Origin: an uncultured Pelagibacteraceae bacterium
GTDB taxonomy: Bacteria > Pseudomonadota > Alphaproteobacteria > Pelagibacterales > Pelagibacteraceae
Direction of reading: 5' to 3'
Length of the DNA stretch: 64,000 bases
NCBI GenBank assembly: GCA_902623735.1
Contig: CACNUU010000003.1
Location: 1 to 64,000 of the forward strand
The position numbers were made by a program, and so were the translations under genes. The first letter of the stretch is position 1, and each line of letters starts with the position of its first letter. Positions 17,502 through 25,830 of this stretch are shown one piece after another. The notes below the pieces were generated by a model that worked only from the letters and a program-made list of their open reading frames with translations, was not told the DNA's origin and did not search any database.

Positions 17502-18755
17502 TTATCCTAATTTAATATTATCTATTCCTACTATCTTGTTATAGAGCCAATAAATCACTAACACACCACTCAACAACATTAGTCCCATTGCAGATGCAAA
17601 ACTCCAATCAAGAGTACTCTTCATATGAAAGGCAATCTGATTACTGATTAAAGTTCCTGATGCTCCACCAACCAAAGCCGGCGTAATATAATAGCCGATC
17701 GCTAAAATAAATACTAATAAACAGCCTGCACCTATTCCGGGTATTGTTAATGGAAAATAAACTTTCCAAAATGCAACAAATGGTGTCCCACCTAGTGATT
17801 TTCCAGCTCTCATCAAGCTTGGTGAGATAGTTTTCATTACACTATAAAGAGGTAAAACCATAAATGGTAGCAATATTTGTGTCATCGCAACATAGCTTCC
17901 TGTCTTGTTGTACATCATCTCTGGTCTATTATCATCTGCTACTAATCCTATTCCAACAAAGAAATCATTTACTATTCCTTGTTGTTGTAACAAAATCATC
18001 CAGCTAGCTGTTCTTACAAGTAGTGAAGTCCAAAAAGGTAACAGCACACAGATCATTAGTAAGTTGCTATACTTCATAGGTAAAGTAGCTAATAAATGTG
18101 CTATTGGGTAAGCCATTAAAAAACAAAATACTGTAACAAAGAATGCAATCTCTAAAGTTCTTAACCACAACACTCTATGAATTCTTCTATCCTCTTCAAC
18201 GCTTACTATTTTCCCTTCTTCATTTACATACATATCCATTCCTTTTAGATATTTTTGACTTGTAAATTCAGGAGCTCTTCGTTTAATTGCTCTCCAGTAC
18301 TCAACATCAGCCCATCTTTTGTGCACTGACATTATCTGTTCTTTATAATTTCCTTCTTCAAATGTTTTAGATTTTCTTCTTAATTTTTTAATAATACTTT
18401 TAAATCCATTTTTAGTGTAATTTAACTGGGTAGATAATTTACCCTCACGTTTATCTTCAACTAATTTTATAAAATCTTCATGAAAAGCAGCAAAAACTTC
18501 TTCCTCTGGTAACTCTTGACCATCCCAGTTTTCCATTGCTTTGAAAGTTTTTGGAAGCATTTGTGTTACCATTTTATCATCAACACTTCTGAACAGCATA
18601 TCGCCTATTGGAAAGACATAAGTAATTATTAAGAAAAATAATAAGGGAGCTACAAGCAAAAAGGCTTTAATTTTATTTTTTCTCTCTGCTTTTTTAAGAC
18701 TTACCTCTAAAGGTATTCCATCGGTCGTTAAAATCTGTTTTGTTTCTGAGCTCAT
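17502..18755 (-). CDS. potB: ABC transporter permease, PotB type with long soluble insertion
   Basis: This 417-residue permease is the second membrane subunit of the importer. One membrane helix lies near residues 30-50 and the main permease core starts near residue 195. The EAA-type loop SLMRAGKSLGGTPFVAFWKV is intact. Between the first helix and the core is a hydrophilic, lysine- and glutamate-rich stretch of about 140 residues that ordinary PotB proteins (about 285 residues) lack. By topology this stretch would face the periplasm. A terminator-like hairpin (18764-18787) separates the gene from the binding-protein gene, so it is probably expressed at a lower level than that gene. Confidence 0.86.
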   Translation of the reverse strand: MSSETKQILTTDGIPLEVSLKKAERKNKIKAFLLVAPLLFFLIITYVFPIGDMLFRSVDDKMVTQMLPKTFKAMENWDGQELPEEEVFAAFHEDFIKLVEDKREGKLSTQLNYTKNGFKSIIKKLRRKSKTFEEGNYKEQIMSVHKRWADVEYWRAIKRRAPEFTSQKYLKGMDMYVNEEGKIVSVEEDRRIHRVLWLRTLEIAFFVTVFCFLMAYPIAHLLATLPMKYSNLLMICVLLPFWTSLLVRTASWMILLQQQGIVNDFFVGIGLVADDNRPEMMYNKTGSYVAMTQILLPFMVLPLYSVMKTISPSLMRAGKSLGGTPFVAFWKVYFPLTIPGIGAGCLLVFILAIGYYITPALVGGASGTLISNQIAFHMKSTLDWSFASAMGLMLLSGVLVIYWLYNKIVGIDNIKLG

Positions 18756-18763
18756 AAATAAAA

Positions 18764-18787
18764 AGGGCGGTTATAAATAACCGCCCT
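18764..18787 (-). terminator. Intra-operon terminator between binding protein and permeases
   Basis: AGGGCGGTTA (18764-18773) pairs perfectly with TAACCGCCCT (18778-18787) around a 4-base loop. On the minus strand the stem is followed by a run of five T residues. It lies after the binding-protein gene and 8 bp before the next start, so it likely reduces transcription of the permease genes while protecting the binding-protein mRNA. Confidence 0.8.
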
Positions 18788-18824
18788 AAATTATAATATA
18801 TAATTAAGTTTAATAAAACTTAAA

Positions 18825-19952
18825 TTATAGACCAGCTTTCATAGCTTCCCACTTTTCACCAAGCTCTGTTCCATTATCAGCCCAGAAGATTGGGTCAACT
18901 AAGAAATAGTTTTTAGTGTTTTGTGGTGCAGTTGGCATTTGTGGTACCATATTAGTCTTACCATCTTTATACCAAGGCTCCCCTGCTTCCATAATTCCTA
19001 TAGAAGATTTTCTCCAAGGAGCATATGCGATGTATTTCGCACTTCCTGCTAACATCTCTGAACTAGTCATCATAGCTAAAGCTTTTTTAGCCATACCATT
19101 AGCATCGTTTGGTCCACCTTTAACTTGTACGAAATATTCGTAGTCAAGACCTTGGCCATCCCAAACTTGTTTGATTGGTGCACCTTCTCCAATTTCAGCA
19201 TTGAAGAATCTACCATTCCAACCAGTAGCCATTACTACTTCACCTGATACTAACAGTTCTGGTGGTTGAGCACCTGCAGACCAAAATACACATCCACCGT
19301 TAGGGTCTGTGCAAAGTTTTTTGATCTTGTTCATTGCTCTTTCAACACCTTTTTCTGTTTCTAAAGCTTTATAGATTTTTGCTCCGCCTTTTCCTGGCTT
19401 AATACCATCTGCTGCTAAAGCGATCTCTAAATTAGTTAAAGCGCTTTTGTAGATAGCTCTTTTTCCAGGGAATTTCTTTGTGTTAAAGAAATCTTTGATA
19501 GTCTTTGGAGTACCTTTAACATTATTAGTGTTATAAGCATAGTTCCAAGAATATAAAATATTTCCTACAGCACATTTACTTGGCATTGCAGTAAAGAAAT
19601 CTTTACTTGCTGGAGTTCCATCTGGAGCTGGTGGGAAGTCTTTGTCAAAATCAAATTCAACAAATAATCCTTCATCACATCCAGTGATAGTATCCATTGC
19701 AAACACGTCGATTATATCCCACGTGATTTTACCAGCTTCTTTTTGTGCTTTGATTTCTGATAAACCACCTGAATAATCAACCCAAGCAATGTTAATGCCC
19801 AGTTTCTTAGCAGTTGGATCACCATATCCTAACTTTTGAGACTCAGTATAAGCCCCACCCCAAGACACTGCAGTTACTGTTGTTGCAAATGCTGAAGTAG
19901 TTAGTGAAAGTACAAAAGAAATAGCTAGTAATATTTTACTTAGTTTTTTCAT
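18825..19952 (-). CDS. potD: Periplasmic solute-binding protein, PotD/PotF type
   Basis: This 375-residue protein has a typical signal peptide (residues 1-23, ending TSAFA). It belongs to the extracellular solute-binding family used by Pot-type importers. The mature start VTAVSWGGAYTESQKLGY and the internal KAQKEAGKITWDIIDVFAMD are family-like. It captures the substrate in the periplasm and delivers it to the two permeases. It has its own promoter (19985-20013), a good ribosome-binding site (GGAGG) and a terminator after it, all pointing to high expression. The ligand cannot be assigned: polyamine by family, ectoine-like or other solute by neighbourhood. Confidence 0.88.
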   Translation of the reverse strand: MKKLSKILLAISFVLSLTTSAFATTVTAVSWGGAYTESQKLGYGDPTAKKLGINIAWVDYSGGLSEIKAQKEAGKITWDIIDVFAMDTITGCDEGLFVEFDFDKDFPPAPDGTPASKDFFTAMPSKCAVGNILYSWNYAYNTNNVKGTPKTIKDFFNTKKFPGKRAIYKSALTNLEIALAADGIKPGKGGAKIYKALETEKGVERAMNKIKKLCTDPNGGCVFWSAGAQPPELLVSGEVVMATGWNGRFFNAEIGEGAPIKQVWDGQGLDYEYFVQVKGGPNDANGMAKKALAMMTSSEMLAGSAKYIAYAPWRKSSIGIMEAGEPWYKDGKTNMVPQMPTAPQNTKNYFLVDPIFWADNGTELGEKWEAMKAGL

Positions 19953-19984
19953 TTTTCCTCCGTTTAAACGTTTTTATAAACCAA

Positions 19985-20013
19985 ATTAAAACAACTTCGG
20001 GAGTGAGAGTCAA
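19985..20013 (-). promoter_or_regulatory. Promoter of the Pot-type binding-protein gene
   Basis: On the minus strand TTGACT (20013-20008) and TTTAAT (19990-19985) are spaced by 17 bp. The box pair lies 32 bp before the start codon, leaving a leader of about 25 bases with the GGAGG ribosome-binding site. Confidence 0.65.
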
Positions 20014-20052
20014 CAGCCCTTTTTTACCTATTATATGATAATTTTAAGACGC

Positions 20053-21138
20053 TTATTTTGGATCTAGCGCTCTAGCATCTTCACTATTCCAGCCAATCTT
20101 TATTTCATTTCCAAGTTTAATATCAAGATTTGCTGAACTGTTTGGAACCTTTAATATAAATTCAGGATTGCCCAATAGATTTATTCTAACTCTTGTATGG
20201 TCACCATGATAAATGACCTCTTCAATTTTACCATTGTGAATATTGTCCATTTTGTCTTTTGGATTAATTAGAGCTCTCTCAGGTCTTAATGATACTTTAG
20301 TTTTCTCTCCTTTAGACTTAACTGATATTGGATTTGCAATTATTTCTGCATTAGATAATTTAACTTTACATTTTCCACCTGAAATATCGGAGACTTCACC
20401 ATTAAATGTGTTGTTCTCACCTATAAATTCTGCCACAAAAGAATTAACTGGTTTTTCATATAATTCATCTGGACTTGAAAGTTGTTGAACTTTTCCATCA
20501 TTAAATACCGCAATACGATTTGACATTGTTAAAGCCTCACTTTGATCATGAGTTACATAAACTACAGTCACTCCAATGCTTTCATGAATATGTTTAATTT
20601 CATATTGCATACTTTCTCTTAAATTTTTATCTAAAGCTCCCAAGGGTTCATCCATTAAGACTAATTGTGGATCAAATACTAATGATCTAGCCACAGCTAC
20701 TCTTTGTTGTTGTCCACCAGATAGTTGTCCTGGCATTCTTGATGCAAAGCCTTGAAGAGATACCATTGATAATGCTTTATCAATTTTTTTATCAGCTTCA
20801 TCCTTTGGAATTTTTCTAACTCTTAATGGGAATGCTAAATTTTCATAAACTGTCATATGCGGAAACAAGGCATAATTTTGAAATACCATTCCAATACCTC
20901 GTTTATGAGGAGGAATACTTGAGATGGCTTTGCCACCTAAATAAATTTCTCCATTTGTTGGGGTTTCAAATCCTGCCAACATCATTAAACATGTTGTTTT
21001 TCCAGAACCTGAGGGTCCTAACATTGTAACAAATTCACCCTCTTCAATATCTAATTGAAGATCTTTGACAACTAAAACTTTACCGTCATAGCTTTTGTCT
21101 ACATTCTCAAACTTTACGAAATCTTTTTGTTTTGACAT
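20053..21138 (-). CDS. potA: ABC transporter ATP-binding protein, PotA type
   Basis: This 361-residue ATPase powers the importer. Walker A (GPSGSGKTT), Q-loop (VFQNYALFPHMTV), signature LSGGQQQRVAVARSLV and Walker B (LVLMDEPLGALD) are intact. A C-terminal TOBE domain (about residues 280-355) is present, as in PotA, UgpC and related ATPases. It is followed by the binding protein and two permeases on the same strand, and preceded by the DoeA-like gene with a 51 bp gap. The order ATPase-binding protein-permease-permease differs from E. coli potABCD. Confidence 0.92.
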   Translation of the reverse strand: MSKQKDFVKFENVDKSYDGKVLVVKDLQLDIEEGEFVTMLGPSGSGKTTCLMMLAGFETPTNGEIYLGGKAISSIPPHKRGIGMVFQNYALFPHMTVYENLAFPLRVRKIPKDEADKKIDKALSMVSLQGFASRMPGQLSGGQQQRVAVARSLVFDPQLVLMDEPLGALDKNLRESMQYEIKHIHESIGVTVVYVTHDQSEALTMSNRIAVFNDGKVQQLSSPDELYEKPVNSFVAEFIGENNTFNGEVSDISGGKCKVKLSNAEIIANPISVKSKGEKTKVSLRPERALINPKDKMDNIHNGKIEEVIYHGDHTRVRINLLGNPEFILKVPNSSANLDIKLGNEIKIGWNSEDARALDPK

Positions 21139-21189
21139 AAAATAAATGTCTTTAAAACATTTGTATGAATAAATTTCAACCTTTAATAA

Positions 21190-22359
21190 TTAGCTTTTAA
21201 CGTGAAGTTCTTTAGAAAAATTACAAAATAATTCATGTCCTTTATCTGTAACTCTTATTGCCTCTGAAGCTTCAACACCCCAATTTCCAAATTGCATCAC
21301 TGCAATCATATGGAAAGTAACATTTGGTTTTAATACTGTTGTATCACCTTTTGAAATATTTAAAGTATGTTCACCCCAATCTGGTGGATAACCAATGCCG
21401 ATGGAATATCCTGTTCTTGAAGTTTTCTCTATTCCATATTTATCTAAAATCTTCCAAAATGCCTGGGCAACATCATCCGCTGTATTTCCTGATTTTACTT
21501 TATCAATACCGGCTTGTAATGCTTCGTTTGTTTTTTTCATGGTATCAATTTTCTTTTGATCTGGTTTTCCAAGTAAAACTGTTCGAGCCATAGGGCAATG
21601 ATATTTCTTATTAACTCCTGATAATTCAATTATTGTAGCTTCCTCGTCTACAAATTTATCCTCGGTCCATGTTAAATGTGAAGCTGATGTTCCTTTTCCA
21701 GTTGGAATCATTGGGACTATAGATGAATAATCTCCTCCAAATTCTGGTGTTCCTTTGATTAATGTACTATAAATTTCTGATACAGCATCACATTGTCTTA
21801 CACCAGGATTAATAACCTCAAATGCTTTTTTCATTCCTAGCTCAGTTATTTGAGCTGCTGCTTTCATAAATTTTATTTCCATCTCTGATTTTACAACTCT
21901 CACCCAATTAACTAATCTTTCACAATCTAAAATTTTTGCATTAGGTAATCCCTGTATAATTTTTTCATAACAATAGGCTGTAAAATAATGACTATCCATT
22001 TCAAGTCCAACCGAAAGCTTATCCCACTTTTTTTCTTTAATAAGATCTACAAGTGCATCATAAGGGTGAAGTGGCCAAGTATGAATATATTTCTCTTGAT
22101 ACTTGATAATATTTTCATCTTTAAGATAAGTTTTAATATAAGCTCCACCAGCATCTTGGTCTCTTACAAAACAAATTGGTTCATCAGCATTAATATGTAC
22201 AATTACACATTGAGCGTAATAAAATGACCATGCATCGTAACCAGTCAAATAATTCATGTTAGATGGATCTTGAGAAATTAAAAGATCAATTCCTTTTTCT
22301 TGCATGGAGGCTTGAACTTTTTTTAATCTAGATTTGTATTCATCATTAGAAAAATTCAT
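21190..22359 (-). CDS. doeA: Ectoine hydrolase DoeA/EutD-like M24 protein
   Basis: This 389-residue pita-bread (M24) protein resembles DoeA/EutD, which opens the ectoine ring to acetyl-diaminobutyrate. Supporting features are NMNYLTGYDAWSFY, MDSHYF, VINPGVRQCDAVSEIY, GYSIGIGYPPDWGEHTLNI and the C-terminal VEASEAIRVTDKG. The usual M24 metal ligands are eroded: an E (E245, in IIELSG) and a C (C255, in YHCPMART) replace the two aspartates, and the GHGIG-type histidine is absent, as in DoeA/EutD. This argues against Xaa-Pro peptidase or DddP. It is 3 bp from a EutA-like gene, a pairing known from ectoine-utilisation clusters. Confidence 0.78.
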   Translation of the reverse strand: MNFSNDEYKSRLKKVQASMQEKGIDLLISQDPSNMNYLTGYDAWSFYYAQCVIVHINADEPICFVRDQDAGGAYIKTYLKDENIIKYQEKYIHTWPLHPYDALVDLIKEKKWDKLSVGLEMDSHYFTAYCYEKIIQGLPNAKILDCERLVNWVRVVKSEMEIKFMKAAAQITELGMKKAFEVINPGVRQCDAVSEIYSTLIKGTPEFGGDYSSIVPMIPTGKGTSASHLTWTEDKFVDEEATIIELSGVNKKYHCPMARTVLLGKPDQKKIDTMKKTNEALQAGIDKVKSGNTADDVAQAFWKILDKYGIEKTSRTGYSIGIGYPPDWGEHTLNISKGDTTVLKPNVTFHMIAVMQFGNWGVEASEAIRVTDKGHELFCNFSKELHVKS

Positions 22360-22362
22360 AAA

Positions 22363-23106
22363 CTAATTATAAAACAACTCCCCAAAACCTCTTATATTAT
22401 TATTTTGATCAATCTCTTCTAATGTATTCCAAATTAAAGCTTGGTTGCTCGATAGAACAGGCTTATTTAATTTTTTTTCTAGCTTATCAATTATATTTAG
22501 GACTGGTAATGCCGTACATGAAATAAATAAAGCATCAGCATCACCTAAATCCATATTAGACAAAGTTTTAAATAAAAAATCTTCATCAACTTTGCCAATG
22601 TCATAATCTGCAGCAATATCCAAATAAGTATTAGAAACGATATCAAATTTTTCACCTAAAAAAAAATTTACAACTTCATCATTCAGCTTTTTAGAATAAG
22701 GAGTGAAAATTGCTAATTTTTTTATATTAAGTTTTTTTAAAGCTTTTATTGCGGCAGAACTGGGAGTAGTAAGTTTTGCTTTAGGTTTTGCAGCCTTAAC
22801 TTTTTTTTCAATTGAATCATAGCCAGCAGCAATTGTTCCTGAAGTGCAGCCATAAACTACACAATCTATATCCTCATTTGGTAGTATATTATTTGTTACA
22901 TCAGTTACTTTTTCTGACATCCTAATTAAATTTTCTTTAGTAAGAGGATTATAACACTCAATTCTATTAACAAAAAAATCAATCTCTTTATCTTTTATAA
23001 TTTTTATAAAGTCTCTCTCAATCATGAAGTCAGTTGCTAAAGCAATTAAACCAACTCTAGGGTTATGTTTATTTATAAATTGGGGTGTTATTTTTTTTGT
23101 CTTCAT
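22363..23106 (-). CDS. eutA: EutA-like Asp/Glu racemase-superfamily protein
   Basis: This 247-residue protein has the two-cysteine arrangement of the Asp/Glu racemase superfamily, which also includes maleate isomerase and arylmalonate decarboxylase. C87 lies in VVYGCTSGT and C197 in LFISCTALP. EutA proteins of this fold sit beside the ectoine hydrolase gene in rhizobial eut clusters, and here the gene precedes the DoeA-like gene by 3 bp. The exact reaction of EutA is uncertain; epimerisation of a diaminobutyrate derivative has been a working idea. TATAAA ends 9 bp before the start codon, so the transcript leader is probably very short. Confidence 0.72.
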   Translation of the reverse strand: MKTKKITPQFINKHNPRVGLIALATDFMIERDFIKIIKDKEIDFFVNRIECYNPLTKENLIRMSEKVTDVTNNILPNEDIDCVVYGCTSGTIAAGYDSIEKKVKAAKPKAKLTTPSSAAIKALKKLNIKKLAIFTPYSKKLNDEVVNFFLGEKFDIVSNTYLDIAADYDIGKVDEDFLFKTLSNMDLGDADALFISCTALPVLNIIDKLEKKLNKPVLSSNQALIWNTLEEIDQNNNIRGFGELFYN

Positions 23107-23148
23107 AAAATCAGATTTATATGTTAGGATAATTTATTAACTTTAATA

Positions 23149-23946
23149 ATGAAAGATTTTATTTTTATACCAATAAAAATTCTTGTAGTTTTATTTTTAT
23201 TTATTTTTGTTAATTCTAACTCCTTTGCTGGTACTAAAATTGGAAAAGGAGAAGTTATAATGAGTGAAAAGTCTGTTGATTGGTTTATTCAGTATATTAG
23301 AGGGAAAAAAAGTATGAAGCCAATGGCTTTTATACTTTCAAGTAATGGCCAGTGGTCCACTTACTGGTATTGTCCTGCAGGATCATGTCGATCTGCAAAT
23401 TTTATGCCTACCATAAGAGAATGTCAGGAAGCAACTGGTGTAGAATGTGGATTGTTTGCAAGACGCTATTCTGTCATTTGGAAAAATGGAATAAAACCAA
23501 AAAAGTCAATTGTTAGAATGAAATGGTCTGATCAGGAAATAAGGGATGCTCTAAAGGAATGGGGTTTTTATGGGGTTCCAAAAAACTCAAGTACAAAAGA
23601 ATCAAAAGAATCTTCTACAAAAAAAATTACCAAAAAATATGAAACTAAAGGTGAAAGATCTATTGCTCTAAGTTGGGAGGGTTATGATGAACTTATAGCT
23701 GGAAAAATAAATTTTAATGAAAAAGATTATAAGGGTAATTTTAGTTTATCATTACCAAATAATGATGGTGAATGTGAAGGAAATTATATTTTACAAAAAA
23801 ACGGAACAGGAACATGGCAACTTTCATGCTCTAACAAAATGGGGGCAGCAGGAACACTCAAATGGATACCTGATAAAAGTGTCAAAGGTGTGGGCAGAGA
23901 CTATAATGACAAAAAAGTTAAGTTTACAGTTTCTCAAAAAGGCTAA
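23149..23946 (+). CDS. Exported protein of unknown function
   Basis: I do not recognise this protein. The 265 residues start with a signal peptide (about 1-27, ending NSFAG). The first half has aromatic and cysteine-rich elements (STYWYCPAGSCRSANFMPT, then RECQEATGVECGLFARR), with four cysteines that could form two disulfides. A lysine/serine-rich linker (about residues 145-165) joins it to a second domain (about 170-265). That domain holds a GECEGNY...GTWQLSCSNKMGAAGTLKW strand-rich segment containing another cysteine pair. Two small secreted domains are likely. It is transcribed away from the ectoine-type cluster (42 bp gap) and towards the monooxygenase operon. Confidence 0.75.
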   Translation: MKDFIFIPIKILVVLFLFIFVNSNSFAGTKIGKGEVIMSEKSVDWFIQYIRGKKSMKPMAFILSSNGQWSTYWYCPAGSCRSANFMPTIRECQEATGVECGLFARRYSVIWKNGIKPKKSIVRMKWSDQEIRDALKEWGFYGVPKNSSTKESKESSTKKITKKYETKGERSIALSWEGYDELIAGKINFNEKDYKGNFSLSLPNNDGECEGNYILQKNGTGTWQLSCSNKMGAAGTLKWIPDKSVKGVGRDYNDKKVKFTVSQKG

Positions 23947-24060
23947 GATATATATTGATTAAATAGTCTAGTTAAATTACAGTCTTTCTAGAGCGATACA
24001 TAACTCGTCGATATTTACAAAATACGAAAGTGGGATCAATCGTCTTAGATTTAATTATTT

Positions 24061-24068
24061 AAGGAGGT
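24061..24068 (+). promoter_or_regulatory. Unusually strong ribosome-binding site
   Basis: AAGGAGGT is a full match to the Shine-Dalgarno consensus, 4 bases before the ATG at 24073. Most starts in this window have weak or no such site, so this suggests high translation of the monooxygenase and its operon. Confidence 0.8.
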
Positions 24069-24072
24069 TAGA

Positions 24073-25239
24073 ATGAAATTTGGTTATTTTTGCAATACCA
24101 CAAACTGGGATCATAAACCGTATAAACAATTATTAGATGAAACTAAGGAGATCACTACTTATTGTGATGAAAATAATTGGGACTCTATTTGGTACACAGA
24201 GCATCACTTTAATCATGAAGGAATGGAGTCTTGCACAAACCCTTTAATGATGGGTGTTGATGCAGCTGCGAGAACTAAACAAATTAGAATAGGGCAAGCT
24301 TGTAATGTTATTACTTTTCATAACCCAATAAGATTAGCAGAAGATATTGCCTTATTGGATCAATTATCCAATGGAAGAGTTGAGGTTGGAATTGGTAGAG
24401 GTATTTATGGAAGGGAAGCAATTAATATGAATAAAGAAGCTGATCTTAAAGATCAGGCTAAAAACTTCAGATTATTTGAGGAAACTTTAACTATAATGAA
24501 AAAAGCTTGGACTGAAGAATTTTTTAGTCATAAGGGTGAATTTTATACTTATCCATCACCAAATTTTGTATGGCAACATGATATGAGTCCGCCAAGTGAA
24601 AAATTTTTAGATACAAAAACAAATGAAATAAAAAAAATAAGTATTGTTCCAAAACCAAAACAGACTCCTCATCCTCCAATTTGGCAGGTGGTAGATGGTG
24701 CAAGATCAATTGAATGGGCAGCACAAAATGGTCTTAATACTATAATGTGGATACCTACCGTAAAAGCGTTAAAGAAAAGGTTTGAGATATACAGAGATGC
24801 TAAATCAAAAGCTGAAAATAGAGATGTTCCATTAGGCGAAGGTATTTCGCTCGTGAGAGATATGTTTGTTGCAGAAACAATGGAGGAAGCAGAAAAATTA
24901 GCTGGAGAACACATTATAAATTATATGAGATGGGTTTGTCATTGGAGAGGTTTAGGAAATCATATGGATCCAGGTGAAGAATTACCAGAGACAAAGCATA
25001 AATTAGATCTTCTTAATTATGATTTCTTACATAAAAGAAATCTGTTATTTGGCACTCCAGAGTATGTGGTTAATAAAATTAATGAATTAAAATCAGAGTT
25101 AAATTTACAAAACTTGCAAGTTTGGTCAAACTTTCCTGGAATTGATCACAAGGCTTGTATGAGGAGTATAAAACTTTTCAATGATGAAGTGATCCCTAAA
25201 ATTAATTTTGATAACGACGATATAGAGAGAGCTAGTTAG
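24073..25239 (+). CDS. LLM-class flavin-dependent oxidoreductase
   Basis: This 388-residue protein is of the bacterial-luciferase-like monooxygenase class. These enzymes use reduced FMN and oxygen to oxidise or open organic substrates. Family features are the N-terminal KFGYFCNTTNWD strand, WYTEHHFNHEGMESC, IRIGQACNVITFHNPIRLAE, ALLDQLSNGRVEVGIGRG and a late KPKQTPHPPIW. It is first in a five-gene operon with an AA_synth protein, alpha/beta hydrolase, aldehyde dehydrogenase and permease. The set has the look of a catabolic path in which ring or C-N bond oxidation is followed by hydrolysis and aldehyde oxidation. Substrate is unknown. Confidence 0.86.
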   Translation: MKFGYFCNTTNWDHKPYKQLLDETKEITTYCDENNWDSIWYTEHHFNHEGMESCTNPLMMGVDAAARTKQIRIGQACNVITFHNPIRLAEDIALLDQLSNGRVEVGIGRGIYGREAINMNKEADLKDQAKNFRLFEETLTIMKKAWTEEFFSHKGEFYTYPSPNFVWQHDMSPPSEKFLDTKTNEIKKISIVPKPKQTPHPPIWQVVDGARSIEWAAQNGLNTIMWIPTVKALKKRFEIYRDAKSKAENRDVPLGEGISLVRDMFVAETMEEAEKLAGEHIINYMRWVCHWRGLGNHMDPGEELPETKHKLDLLNYDFLHKRNLLFGTPEYVVNKINELKSELNLQNLQVWSNFPGIDHKACMRSIKLFNDEVIPKINFDNDDIERAS

Positions 25240-25826
25240 TGAAACTCGAATTAAGGAAGTTTACAAAATTTGTAGATAAAACTTTTATTGAGGGAGGAAA
25301 AGATGCCAAGGAACCTGTTTTAATGGTTTCAGTAGCAGCTGTTTTCAAAAACCCTTGGGCTGGACAGGGATTTGTTGAAGATTTAAAACCAGTCATTTTA
25401 GATTTAGCTCCAAAACTTGGTGACTTATTGGTACCAGAATTAATTAAAGAAATTGGATCACCTGAAAAAATTCTTGCTTATGGTAAAGCAGGGACTGTAG
25501 GTTTAAAAGGTGAAATAGAGCACGCGTCAGCTTTTATTCATACTTTAAGATTTGGAAATAAATTTAGAGATGCTGTTGGTGGTACATCTTACTTAAGTTT
25601 TACCAATACTAGAGGGCCCGCAGGATCTAAAATTTCTATTCCTATGATGCACAAAACAGACTCTGGTTTAAGACCATATTATCTTACTCATGAGTTTACT
25701 ATTCATGATGCTCCTTTTGATGATGAAATTGTAATTGCGATTGGTGGCGCTTCAAGTGGTAGAGCCCACGCAAGAACTGGAGATCGTTATCAAGACATGA
25801 AAGAAATGGGATTAGATCCCAAATAA
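25239..25826 (+). CDS. AA_synth (DUF1185) family protein
   Basis: This 195-residue protein resembles the Pfam AA_synth/DUF1185 family, whose solved members have a chorismate-mutase-like fold but no established reaction. Conserved-looking parts include VAAVFKNPWAG, AYGKAGTVGLKGEIEHASAFIH, TRGPAGSKISIPMMHK and IGGASSGRAHARTGDRYQDM. The start is a GTG that shares one base with the stop of the monooxygenase gene, implying coupled translation. Proteins of this family assemble into oligomers and are usually found beside oxidoreductases, as here. The glycine-rich GGASSGRAHAR end may form a ligand site, which is a guess. Confidence 0.8.
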   Translation: MKLELRKFTKFVDKTFIEGGKDAKEPVLMVSVAAVFKNPWAGQGFVEDLKPVILDLAPKLGDLLVPELIKEIGSPEKILAYGKAGTVGLKGEIEHASAFIHTLRFGNKFRDAVGGTSYLSFTNTRGPAGSKISIPMMHKTDSGLRPYYLTHEFTIHDAPFDDEIVIAIGGASSGRAHARTGDRYQDMKEMGLDPK

Positions 25827-25830
25827 TTAA

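Noticed and set aside
21190-22359. DMSP lyase DddP or Xaa-Pro peptidase as alternative for the M24 protein
   Set aside because: The metal-ligand positions are substituted in the DoeA/EutD manner and the surrounding motifs match DoeA better.
23947-24072. Possible riboswitch leader before the monooxygenase operon
   Set aside because: I looked for purine, glycine, TPP, SAM and related cores and saw none; only two TCGTC repeats and no stable stem.
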